Below, in pieces: positions 53,425-61,382 of a stretch of 64,000 nucleotides of DNA. The DNA is from Oscillatoria acuminata PCC 6304. Its GTDB lineage: Bacteria > Cyanobacteriota > Cyanobacteriia > Cyanobacteriales > Laspinemataceae. Both the position numbers and the translations under genes were made by a program. Under the pieces are notes generated by a model, which was not told where the DNA came from, did no database searches, and saw only the letters and a list, made by a program, of their open reading frames with translations. How positions within the stretch are numbered: the first letter of the stretch is position 1; every line of letters starts with the position of its first letter. Where the stretch lies: positions 868,001-932,000 of the forward strand of contig NC_019693.1 in NCBI RefSeq assembly GCF_000317105.1, written 5' to 3'.

Positions 53425-56400
53425 TTGATCATCATTTACAATTTGTACAATTTTGATGCCATGATCTTACCCCGTCAAATTGAGTTTCACCGGCCCCCTC
53501 AGTCCGATCATCAGGACGGAGATTCTGGGTCCATTCATCCCGTTTTCCTTCAAGACAATCAACCCTTCCAAGCGCTCTTTGCTGCCGCCTTAGATGCTAT
53601 GATGATCATCGATAGCCGGGGCTACTACCTGGATATCAACCCTGCTGCTTGTTCCTTATTGGGGTTACTGCCACAAGACCTGATCGGATGTACCCTCAGA
53701 GATTTTACCGCCCCAGAGTTTGACTTCGACCAATCTTGGCAAACCTGGTTAGCACAAGGTCAAATGTGTGACCAGATTCAGGTGGTCCGCCCAGACTGGG
53801 AAGTGCGAGAAGTAGAATATGTTGCCAATGCCAATTTTTGGGCTGATTGTCATCTGTTAATTTTTCGAGATGTTACGGAATGCAAACGCGCACAAGAGCA
53901 AGTTCAACACCTCCTCCACAATCAGGAAATTTCCCCTTCTGCCTCTGAATCTCACTCACAAAAGACCCAACTCAGTGAAGAAGAGTATCGCTTTCAACAG
54001 CTTACCCGTCATCTTCCTGGGGTGATCTATCAGTTTTGCCTCCTTCCTGATGGTCAGTCTTATTTCCCTTACGCCAGTGACGGGTTGAGAGACATTTATG
54101 GCGTCGCCCCGTCCTCTGTGCGCGAGGATTCTGCCCCAGTTTTTGAATCCGTTCATCCTGAGGACCTGCCGCGAGTGACCCAGACGATTCTGGAGTCCGG
54201 GAAGCATCTGACCCCCTGGCGTTGTGAGTATCGAACTTGTCATCCAGATGGGCGTTTAATCTGGGTTCTAGGCCACTCGACCCCCCAGGCAGAACCCGAC
54301 GGCAGCATCACATGGTATGGCTATGTTCGGGATATTACGGAGCTAAAAGCGCGGGAAAAAGCCCTACAAATGAGCGAAAGTAAGTTTCGCAACCTCATTG
54401 ACAATCTCAACGATATGGTATTCATTGCGGATATGAATGGGGTTTTTAACTATATGAGTCCCGCTTTTAACCAGATCATGGGATATCCTATTGCGGACTT
54501 GTTGAATCGTCCTTTTATAGAATTCATCCATCCCGATGATGTGCAAAATTATATCAGCGAGTTTGAGCAAGCCCTCAAAGGGGAAAAGGTGCTGGGTTCT
54601 GGACATCGAGTTTTACATCAAGATGGCAACTATTACTGGCATTGTACGAATGTATCACCCCTACTGGATGACGCCGGACAAATGATCGCCTGTTTAGGAG
54701 TCACTCGATATATTCACGATCAGAAACAAGCCGAAATTGCCTTGAGGGAAAGTCATATTCGGTTACAACTGGCTCTAGATACGACCGGGACCGGGACATG
54801 GGAATGTAATCTGCAAACCAATGAGATGGTTTTTTCCAACAATCAGTGGAAGAAATTTCTGGGCTATGACCTGGATGAAATCATTGATCAGGAACTGCTT
54901 TGGGAAAATCGGGTCCATCCAGAGGATCAAGCTCAAATGTATCAAGAGTTGGAAAAACATATCAAAGGTGAAACAGAAATTTATAAAAATGAACATCGGG
55001 TTCGTTGTAAAGATGGTTCGTATAAATGGAATTTAGCGATTGGTAAAATCGTGGAGTGGGATGATGAAAACAATCCGGCGCGGTTTATTGGCATTCATAA
55101 TGATGTGACTGATCGCAAAGCGAATGAACTCGCCCTGTTTCAACTCACCGAACAACTGCAAAAAGCCCAAAAAGTTGCCCATTTGGGCAACTGGTCAATT
55201 GATGTAACAACTCAAAAACTCACTTGGTCTGACGAGGTTTTTCGGATATTTGGCATGACACCAAACCAGGGGGAACCGACGTTTACTGAACATTTCAAAC
55301 AAATTCATCCTGACGACCTCGAATTCTTACAAGCGCGGGTCATAGAAGCTGAGGAAGGGATTCCTCAAAACTTCGATATTCGCATTTTCCGTCCTGATGG
55401 AGAAGTGAGATGTATCAACGTCCGTGCTGAACTGGAGTTTCGGGAAAATCAAGTGGTACGGATGTTTGGGACGACAATGGATATTACTGAACGTGCTCAA
55501 ACGGAAAATGAACTCTATCAATCCCGAGAACTTTTAAGAACAATTCTAGATGCCTTGCCGCAGTCTGTGGTTTGGAAAAATCATCACAGTGTGTTGTTGG
55601 GCTGTAATCAAGCCTTTGCCAATGCCTTTCAGGGGGAGAGTCCAGAGGAGTTTGTGGGCAAAACAGACTATGATTTGTGTTGGAGTTTAGAAGAAGCTGA
55701 CTCTGACAGACAGAGCGATCGCGAAGTGATGAGTGGTGATCTCCCCATCCTAAAATTCATCGAAACCAAGCCGAACTCCGATGGCAGTAACCGTTGGGTG
55801 GAAACGACTAAGATCCCCCTACACGATCGCAACGGGGAGGTAATGGGAGTGGTTGCCATCTTGGAGGATATCAGCGATCGCATCCAAGCCGAAGCCGCCT
55901 TGCGAACCAGTGAGGAAAAGCTGCGATCGCTCTTTGAACTCTGTCCCTTGGGGATTATCCTCAATGATATCCAGGGCAAATTTATCGAAGCCAATGCCGC
56001 TGCTTCTCATCTCACCGGCTATACTCTTGCGGAATTAAATCAATTAAGTTACTGGGATTTAACTCCTGAAGAGTATAATAAAGCGGACGAGATCCAATTA
56101 AAATTGCTTGAAACTACCGGACGATATGGTCCTTATCAGAAAGAGTATATCCATAAGCAAGGGTATCGGGTTCCAGTCGAACTGATTGGGTTAAGGATTC
56201 AAGATCCCAATGGGGACCAATATATTTGGTCAGTTCTGGCTGACATTACGGAACGAAAAGCCGCAGAAAAAGCCTTGCAAGACAGTGAAGCTCAGACTCG
56301 CGGGCTGCTAGAAGCCATCCCTGATATGATGTTGCGCTACAACCGGGATAAAGTATTCGTAGATTATAAATACTCGGCACAGGTGTCCATGTTAGTCCCC

Positions 56401-58032
56401 CCGGAGCAATTTCTCGGCAAAAATTTATATGAAATTTTGCCAGACTTTCTGGCAAAACCAACCGGAGAACTGATTGAAGAAACATTAAAGACTCAACAGA
56501 TGCAGTCATTTGAATACGAGCTGGTGATGTCCGAGGGTGCGCGAAACTACGAAGCTCGTTTTTCTCTGTGTGGAGAGGATGTGTTTTCGATCATTCGGGA
56601 TATTACCGATCGCAAACAAGCAGAAGTGCGACTCCACTCCTTGCTCAAGCGCACCCAACTGTTAAATCACATCAGTACAGAAATTCGTAATAGTCTAGAC
56701 CTGGATACCATTTTGCAGAATGCTGTCAATGCAATTTTTGCTGAAATCGAAATCGATATTTGTACCTTTGTTTGGTATCACCCAGACACCACCCCTCACA
56801 CATTAGAAGTTGTTAAAGAGCAGAAAAATCCCCAACTGGCAAGTTGGCTAGGTTTTTATCCGATGGATAATTATCCTCAACTGTTTGACAATATGTTACA
56901 GGGCAAAATGTATCGTTTAGATCAGGTAGCTAATTCTAGCGATAAATCGTTAAAAGCCTGGTGTCAACAAGCCGGATTGGGAACCTATTTAATTTTACCG
57001 ATCCATACTGCAGGACTGCGAATGGGTGGCTTGGAAATGGGGAGAATCGCCAGCGATCGGCCCTGGCAGGATGATGAACTGGAACTGTTACAGAGTATTG
57101 GTACCCAGGTGGCGATCGCCATTTATCAAGCCCAACTCTACCAAGATTCTCAAGCTAAAAGCCAAGAACTCCAACAAGCCTATCGTGAATTGCAAGATAC
57201 TCAAGTCCAGTTAATTCAAGCCGAAAAAATGTCCAGTCTCGGTCAGTTAGTAGCTGGAGTTGCCCATGAAATTAATAACCCAGTGAGTTTTATTTATGGC
57301 AACTTAATTCACATCTCGGACTACACGGATCATTTATTAGACCTGATTCAGTTTTACCAAAACTCCTATCCCAATCCCCCCGATGAGATTATGGAATTCA
57401 TGGAAGAGATTGAATTAGATTTTCTCATCAGTGATTTCCCTAAAATTATCAACTCCATGAAACATGGAGCCTCCCGAATCCGCGATATTGTCAAGTCTCT
57501 GCGGACATTTTCCCGGTTAGACGAATCCGAGGTTAAAGCAGTAGACATCCATGAAAATATTGACAGTACCTTAGTGATTTTACACAGTCGCTTAAAGGGT
57601 CATGGGAGAGTTCCAGAAATTCAGGTCATTAAGCAGTATGGTAATTTGCCCCAGGTTGAATGTTATAGCAGTCTACTGAATCAAGTGTTTATGAATCTAT
57701 TAATGAATGCGATCGAGGCGATCGAAGAACGGCGCAACAGTTTATCCCCTGAGTTACTATCTGATTATGTAGGCTGTATTACCGTGACAACCCGACTTGT
57801 ACTTAAAAATCGGGTTTCGATTGTCATTCAGGACAATGGGATTGGCATGAACCCATTGGTCCAGGAAAAGTTATTTAATCCGTTCTTTACGACCAAGGCG
57901 ATCGGTAAAGGAACCGGGATGGGATTGTCAACCAGTTATCAAATTGTTACCAAAAATCATCAAGGAACCCTGCGCTTTTCTTCTACTGAAGGTGTGGGAA
58001 CTGAATTTGCAGTCGAGTTACCCTTGAAATAA
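53425..58032 (+). CDS. Multi-PAS/GAF sensor histidine kinase
   Basis: 1535 residues from TTG (53425) or about 1523 from ATG at 53461. Eight PAS domains can be read in order, about 45-165, 190-310, 318-435, 445-570, 575-690, 698-820, 825-945 and 950-1065, several with the PAS GYY, NPA, or PYEV-like motif and PAC closing lines. A GAF domain spans about 1090-1235, followed by a coiled coil. The kinase core has the H box MSSLGQLVAGVAHEINNPVS (phospho-acceptor His), the N box NQVFMNLLMNAIEAIEER, and the G boxes IQDNGIGM and KGTGMGLSTSYQIV. There is no membrane segment and no receiver domain, so it is a soluble classical kinase that needs a partner response regulator, which is not in the window. 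The signals cannot be named. The PAS domains are clearly of different ages. Confidence 0.92.
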   Translation: MIIIYNLYNFDAMILPRQIEFHRPPQSDHQDGDSGSIHPVFLQDNQPFQALFAAALDAMMIIDSRGYYLDINPAACSLLGLLPQDLIGCTLRDFTAPEFDFDQSWQTWLAQGQMCDQIQVVRPDWEVREVEYVANANFWADCHLLIFRDVTECKRAQEQVQHLLHNQEISPSASESHSQKTQLSEEEYRFQQLTRHLPGVIYQFCLLPDGQSYFPYASDGLRDIYGVAPSSVREDSAPVFESVHPEDLPRVTQTILESGKHLTPWRCEYRTCHPDGRLIWVLGHSTPQAEPDGSITWYGYVRDITELKAREKALQMSESKFRNLIDNLNDMVFIADMNGVFNYMSPAFNQIMGYPIADLLNRPFIEFIHPDDVQNYISEFEQALKGEKVLGSGHRVLHQDGNYYWHCTNVSPLLDDAGQMIACLGVTRYIHDQKQAEIALRESHIRLQLALDTTGTGTWECNLQTNEMVFSNNQWKKFLGYDLDEIIDQELLWENRVHPEDQAQMYQELEKHIKGETEIYKNEHRVRCKDGSYKWNLAIGKIVEWDDENNPARFIGIHNDVTDRKANELALFQLTEQLQKAQKVAHLGNWSIDVTTQKLTWSDEVFRIFGMTPNQGEPTFTEHFKQIHPDDLEFLQARVIEAEEGIPQNFDIRIFRPDGEVRCINVRAELEFRENQVVRMFGTTMDITERAQTENELYQSRELLRTILDALPQSVVWKNHHSVLLGCNQAFANAFQGESPEEFVGKTDYDLCWSLEEADSDRQSDREVMSGDLPILKFIETKPNSDGSNRWVETTKIPLHDRNGEVMGVVAILEDISDRIQAEAALRTSEEKLRSLFELCPLGIILNDIQGKFIEANAAASHLTGYTLAELNQLSYWDLTPEEYNKADEIQLKLLETTGRYGPYQKEYIHKQGYRVPVELIGLRIQDPNGDQYIWSVLADITERKAAEKALQDSEAQTRGLLEAIPDMMLRYNRDKVFVDYKYSAQVSMLVPPEQFLGKNLYEILPDFLAKPTGELIEETLKTQQMQSFEYELVMSEGARNYEARFSLCGEDVFSIIRDITDRKQAEVRLHSLLKRTQLLNHISTEIRNSLDLDTILQNAVNAIFAEIEIDICTFVWYHPDTTPHTLEVVKEQKNPQLASWLGFYPMDNYPQLFDNMLQGKMYRLDQVANSSDKSLKAWCQQAGLGTYLILPIHTAGLRMGGLEMGRIASDRPWQDDELELLQSIGTQVAIAIYQAQLYQDSQAKSQELQQAYRELQDTQVQLIQAEKMSSLGQLVAGVAHEINNPVSFIYGNLIHISDYTDHLLDLIQFYQNSYPNPPDEIMEFMEEIELDFLISDFPKIINSMKHGASRIRDIVKSLRTFSRLDESEVKAVDIHENIDSTLVILHSRLKGHGRVPEIQVIKQYGNLPQVECYSSLLNQVFMNLLMNAIEAIEERRNSLSPELLSDYVGCITVTTRLVLKNRVSIVIQDNGIGMNPLVQEKLFNPFFTTKAIGKGTGMGLSTSYQIVTKNHQGTLRFSSTEGVGTEFAVELPLK

Positions 58033-58153
58033 TCCCAGCAGAACCCATCCAAATTTCCCTCTTTGATTGCTCTAAGCCCGTCTAAATCATTCTAACCCTG
58101 ACCCTAAAGAAGCCGTCGTTTCTGTCACTTTGATTTTTGGGAGTTAGAAAATC

Positions 58154-58182
58154 TTGACAACCGGGATAGTTCCATGATAAGT
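58154..58182 (+). promoter_or_regulatory. Putative sigma-70-type promoter of the DUF488 operon
   Basis: TTGACA at 58154-58159 and ATAAGT at 58177-58182 with a 17-bp spacer, about 150 nt before the ATG at 58331. It is the only good -35 box in this intergenic region. Confidence 0.45.
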
Positions 58183-58330
58183 TTACTATCTCCTAAAGTT
58201 CCCTAACTTTACTCAAAATTGGGGAATCAATTAAAAACAGAGACCGTCATTAAGTCTCAAATCAAAGCCCCAAAGAAAACATGAGGAGAATCAACCTTTT
58301 TTGACCTCGTTAATCCTAGGAGTCATCTTG

Positions 58331-58975
58331 ATGAACTTATTTACCATCGGCCATTCTAATCACGAAATAGACACCTTTATCCACCTCCTGCAACAGCATC
58401 AAATCGATGCTTTAGCAGATGTTCGTTCCCATCCTTACAGCCGATACTTACCCCACTTTAACCGCACCCTCCTCAAAGAATCCCTAGAACGCGCAGGCAT
58501 TAAATATGTCTTTCTAGGTAAAGAATTAGGGGCAAGACCCAGCAATCCCAACTGTTATATCGAGGGAAAAGCCCTTTATGAAAAGATTGCAGCCACCCCA
58601 GACTTTCAAACTGGACTGAATCGAATTCTCACCGGGTTAAACACCCATAAAATTTCCCTCATGTGTGCCGAACAAGACCCTCTGACTTGCCATCGCGCCA
58701 TCTTAGTCTGTCAACATCTGCGACAGCACAATCTCCAGATTAATCACATTTTGAAAACTGGTCAATTGGAACCGCATCATGACTTAGAAGAAAGAATGCT
58801 CGTTAAACAGGGATTAAGCGAATATCAGAACAATCCCAACAATAAACCCCTCCAACTTTCCTTATTTTCAGAACCGAATAATGACTTGCCCACCCGAGAA
58901 GACTGTTTAAAGACAGCCTATCAATTGCAAGGTGACCAAATTGCCTATATCGAGAAAACTACCGAGGATGATTAA
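58331..58975 (+). CDS. DUF488-family protein, first paralogue
   Basis: About 214 residues from the ATG at 58331 (MNLFTIGHSNHEIDTFIHLL), the usual DUF488 start; an upstream TTG at 58301 adds a non-conserved leader. The DUF488 marks are LFTIGHSNH, DALADVRSHPYSRYLPHFN and the motif MCAEQDPLTCHRAIL, in which Cys, Glu, Cys, His and Arg could bind metal or be catalytic. These proteins are common next to nucleic-acid-related genes, with no established activity. It is the first of three genes with overlapping ends and is followed by a second DUF488 gene (8-nt overlap). The C-terminal 40 residues are not in the second paralogue. Confidence 0.85.
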   Translation: MNLFTIGHSNHEIDTFIHLLQQHQIDALADVRSHPYSRYLPHFNRTLLKESLERAGIKYVFLGKELGARPSNPNCYIEGKALYEKIAATPDFQTGLNRILTGLNTHKISLMCAEQDPLTCHRAILVCQHLRQHNLQINHILKTGQLEPHHDLEERMLVKQGLSEYQNNPNNKPLQLSLFSEPNNDLPTREDCLKTAYQLQGDQIAYIEKTTEDD

Positions 58976-59417
58976 CAATAACGTGAATTTATTTACCATT
59001 GGCTTTACCCAAAAGAGTGCAGAAACTTTTTTCACTACCCTCCAACAAGCTGGAGTTAAGCGGATTATCGATACTCGATTAAATAACGTCTCCCAATTAG
59101 CGGGATTTGCCAAAAAAAATGACCTGCAATACTTTTTGAAAACCATCGCCGACATCGACTATCTTCATATTTTAGACTTAGCCCCCACCAAAGATATTCT
59201 GGATGAGTATAAAAAGAATAAAGGGGATTGGTCAATTTATGAGCAGAAATTCTTGCACCTAATTGAGACTCGGAAAATCGAGAAAAAAGTGATGCCAGAA
59301 CAGCTTGATGGAGCCTGTTTACTCTGTAGTGAAGCTAAACCGCATCACTGTCATCGCCGCCTCGTGGCAGAATACCTCAACGGAAAATGGGGGAACGTGA
59401 AAATATGTCATCTGTGA
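58968..59417 (+). CDS. DUF488-family protein, second paralogue
   Basis: About 149 residues from the ATG at 58968, which overlaps the stop codon of the first gene by 8 nt; a GTG at 58983 is an alternative. It shows the same frame, VNLFTIGFTQKSAETFFTTL, RIIDTRLNNVSQLAGF, and the C-terminal CLLCSEAKPHHCHRRLV, where the CHR core is kept. The two paralogues differ in size and in the middle of the motif, so they are not a recent copy and may work as different subunits. It overlaps the next gene by 13 nt. A function in nucleic-acid chemistry is an inference from the context only. Confidence 0.85.
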   Translation: MINNNVNLFTIGFTQKSAETFFTTLQQAGVKRIIDTRLNNVSQLAGFAKKNDLQYFLKTIADIDYLHILDLAPTKDILDEYKKNKGDWSIYEQKFLHLIETRKIEKKVMPEQLDGACLLCSEAKPHHCHRRLVAEYLNGKWGNVKICHL

Positions 59418-60076
59418 GGAGAGTTATCTGTTTGGCAAACTCCTGGAAACACCAGGAACGCTGTATCGCTGGAATTGATTATGATACAGGCAGATGGATT
59501 CGTCCCGTCTGCGATCGCTTATACCCCCAAGATGGCAGAGTTCCCATCTATGTTCGCCTCGTAGAAGGCAGAGAACCGGAATTACTGGATATTTTAGAAA
59601 TTCCCCTCGATAATACCGGCACAGATTTTGGCTTTGAATGTGAAAACCTTTCCATTCTACCGGGACAATGGAACTATTTAGGAAAAGCCACCCTCAATGA
59701 TATCCGCAGGCAGTGTTTAAACTTTAAATATATCCTCCATAATTCCGAGAAATCCGTGAATCCTTCCGACCTAAAAACCCGTCCCTTTCATCACCGTCGC
59801 ACCCTGCAACTGGTCAGAACAAACAGGTTTGACATCCATAGGCATACGAATTACAAAGGACAAGCTCAGTGGCGTGGAACCATAGAAACCGCCAATGGAT
59901 GCAAACTAGAAAAAGCCAAGATTACCGATCCGGTATTCGTCAAAAAATTAGATTCAGGGCATCAACCCTCCCCTAATTGCCTCATCACCGTCAGTCTCAG
60001 TATCCCTTGGGCACCGTCAGACGGGGAATCTGAACCTCTCTGTTGGAAATTAATCGCCGGTGTCATTGAACTGTAA
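59405..60076 (+). CDS. Dual-OB-domain (DuOB-like) protein
   Basis: 223 residues from the ATG at 59405, inside the end of the preceding gene. The opening SSVRRVICLANSWKHQERCI, then AGIDYDTGRWIRPVCD, is the signature of the domain known to me as dual OB: small beta-barrel pairs that should bind a nucleotide or nucleic acid. The rest (KTRPFHHRRTLQLVRTNRFD and GCKLEKAKITDPVFV) fits the second barrel. The last residues ISIPWAPSDGESEPLCWKLI are typical for the end. Its strict coupling to two DUF488 genes (13-nt overlap) suggests that the three proteins act together. The role is unknown. Confidence 0.75.
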   Translation: MSSVRRVICLANSWKHQERCIAGIDYDTGRWIRPVCDRLYPQDGRVPIYVRLVEGREPELLDILEIPLDNTGTDFGFECENLSILPGQWNYLGKATLNDIRRQCLNFKYILHNSEKSVNPSDLKTRPFHHRRTLQLVRTNRFDIHRHTNYKGQAQWRGTIETANGCKLEKAKITDPVFVKKLDSGHQPSPNCLITVSLSIPWAPSDGESEPLCWKLIAGVIEL

Positions 60077-60127
60077 AAAAACTGCCGAAAAAATGAAGTT
60101 TCTTCCCCCTGCTTCAACGGCAATAGA

Positions 60128-60208
60128 ACTTACGCATTACCTCTAGATGTAGGGGCGATTCGCGAATCGCCCCTACATCTAGGGTGAATTCTCAAAATAT
60201 CCGTAAGT
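60128..60208. repeat. 81-bp palindromic element with ACTTACG ends
   Basis: ACTTACGCAT at the left and ATATCCGTAAGT at the right are inverted ends. The centre (60143-60182) is a perfect 40-bp palindrome, arms CTAGATGTAGGGGCGATTCG and its complement without a loop. The ends are those of the 51067-51134 element, so both belong to one family. Confidence 0.75.
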
Positions 60209-60266
60209 CCTGGAAAAAATTTGTACTAAAATAGACAAAACGAGTTTTTGGAGATGTACTAATTTT

Positions 60267-60638
60267 TTGAATAGGCAGGATTTTAAAACCTAGCCCTGTC
60301 AAGGTGTGTAGATTGTAGGGGCGTATTGCATACGCCCTCCGGAGAATTTATGCAATACGCCCCTACAAGAAATAAGGATTTGGGGTCATTAAAGTTATGC
60401 CCTCCGGAGAATTTATGCAATACGCCCCTACAAGAAATAAGGATTTGGGGTCATTAAATTTACCACCTTGACAGGGCTAGATTTTAAAACCACTGCACTC
60501 ATGCGGCTGAAAGAATTAGAAGTGCTACTGAACCATCGTCAATACTCTGGCGCGTATTATCTAAGTGTTTATGTGATTGAATGCGCGTTAAAGGCTTGCA
60601 TTACCCGAAAAACTCGAAAGTTTGATTATCCAGATTAA
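60267..60638 (+). pseudogene. HEPN-domain gene, split by a MITE and truncated
   Basis: Joining 60267-60289 to 60491-60638 by removing the insert and one duplicate restores a frame that opens MNRQDFKTTALMRLKELEVLL and continues HRQYSGAYYLSVYVIECALK, the start of cyanobacterial HEPN-domain proteins. The frame then stops at TAA 60636-60638 after KFDYPD, where the family continues for about 80 more residues, so the C-terminal half is deleted. The remaining piece cannot be a full HEPN ribonuclease-like protein. An ATG at 60501 could still give a 45-residue fragment. The partner gene follows at 60688. Confidence 0.75.
60290..60480. mobile_element. 191-bp MITE with 17-bp TIRs and a 10-bp target duplication
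   Basis: The termini CTAGCCCTGTCAAGGTG (60290-60306) and CACCTTGACAGGGCTAG (60464-60480) are perfect inverted repeats. ATTTTAAAAC flanks both sides (60280-60289 and 60481-60490). The interior has a tandem duplication with a 65-bp period, each unit with GCCCTCCGGAG and TATTGCATACGC-like inverted blocks. No coding capacity is present. Confidence 0.9.
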
Positions 60639-60687
60639 ATGTTGAAATTTACCCATCAATCACAGACCCTAATCACGGAGTTTTACA

Positions 60688-61080
60688 ATGGCTACAGCAA
60701 CATTGCTAAATCAAGAGATAGAAGAAGGAAAAAGACTCATTGATGCCTTAAATACAGCCGGTCTATCGGTCGATTCATCGCTGTAGATCTATTCTTCAGA
60801 AAGAGAAACCTGGTGTCTCATGCTGACTTCTCCCTTCTGTGATCAAAAAGGCATCCTACACACCTATAAGGAAATCATGACAGTATTTCCCCATGTGGAA
60901 CCCGAATTAAAAATAGATTGGACAGGGCTTGTAGCAGTCAGCCCTAACCATAAATTAATTAAAGCATTACGTGAGTTGCAAAAAGAGTATAATTTCAACT
61001 TATCCGGGAGAAGAATGACTAACAATTTGTTATCTAACCGGATGTGGGTTGACGATGCTTATATTTATCAAATTGTTTGA
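60688..61080 (+). pseudogene. Partner gene of the HEPN module, broken by an in-frame TAG
   Basis: The frame from ATG 60688 to the TGA at 61078-61080 is 131 codons and is interrupted once, by TAG at 60784-60786, after LNTAGLSVDSSL and before IYSSERETWCLML. The codon was probably TGG (Trp) by its place. The rest reads FPHVEPELKIDWTGLVAVSP and ends with NRMWVDDAYIYQIV. I recall this as a short protein that is found next to HEPN genes in cyanobacteria, but I cannot name its family. Translation from an internal ATG at 60820 is possible (86 residues), so partial function cannot be excluded. Confidence 0.7.
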
Positions 61081-61382
61081 GCAATAGGTAAGGTTTCCTA
61101 GAGGGCCTCTTAGGGCGATCGCAGAAGCCGGAAAAGACAAACCCCAATTCCCTCTCTGCAATATTTGGGGACAGGTTTGTGCAATTTCCCCGGGGCGATT
61201 AAAATAGGCAGAGTGCGGATTTTCTCGGGAATCGTTTACCAGACACCAGACTGGATCCGGTTCAGGGGGAAATAGCGGTGAAAAGCACCGTCAAACTTTA
61301 TCCGCCTTGATCGGCGGATTTTTGCTTCAGTTCTGTAACCCGTAAATAATTGTTAACTCAGGAGTAACTCGGAGGACTTGTC
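61081..61382. other. 302-bp intergenic region upstream of the second RTX gene
   Basis: It contains one HIP1 site, the terminator-like hairpin at 61300-61323 and AT-rich sequence before the ATG at 61383. GGAGTAACTCGGAGG is the ribosome-binding region of the next gene. Confidence 0.5.
61300..61323 (+). terminator. Rho-independent terminator-like hairpin
   Basis: ATCCGCC (61300-61306) pairs with GGCGGAT (61313-61319), loop TTGATC, followed by TTTT. It lies 60 bp before the RTX gene and after the broken HEPN module. Confidence 0.8.
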
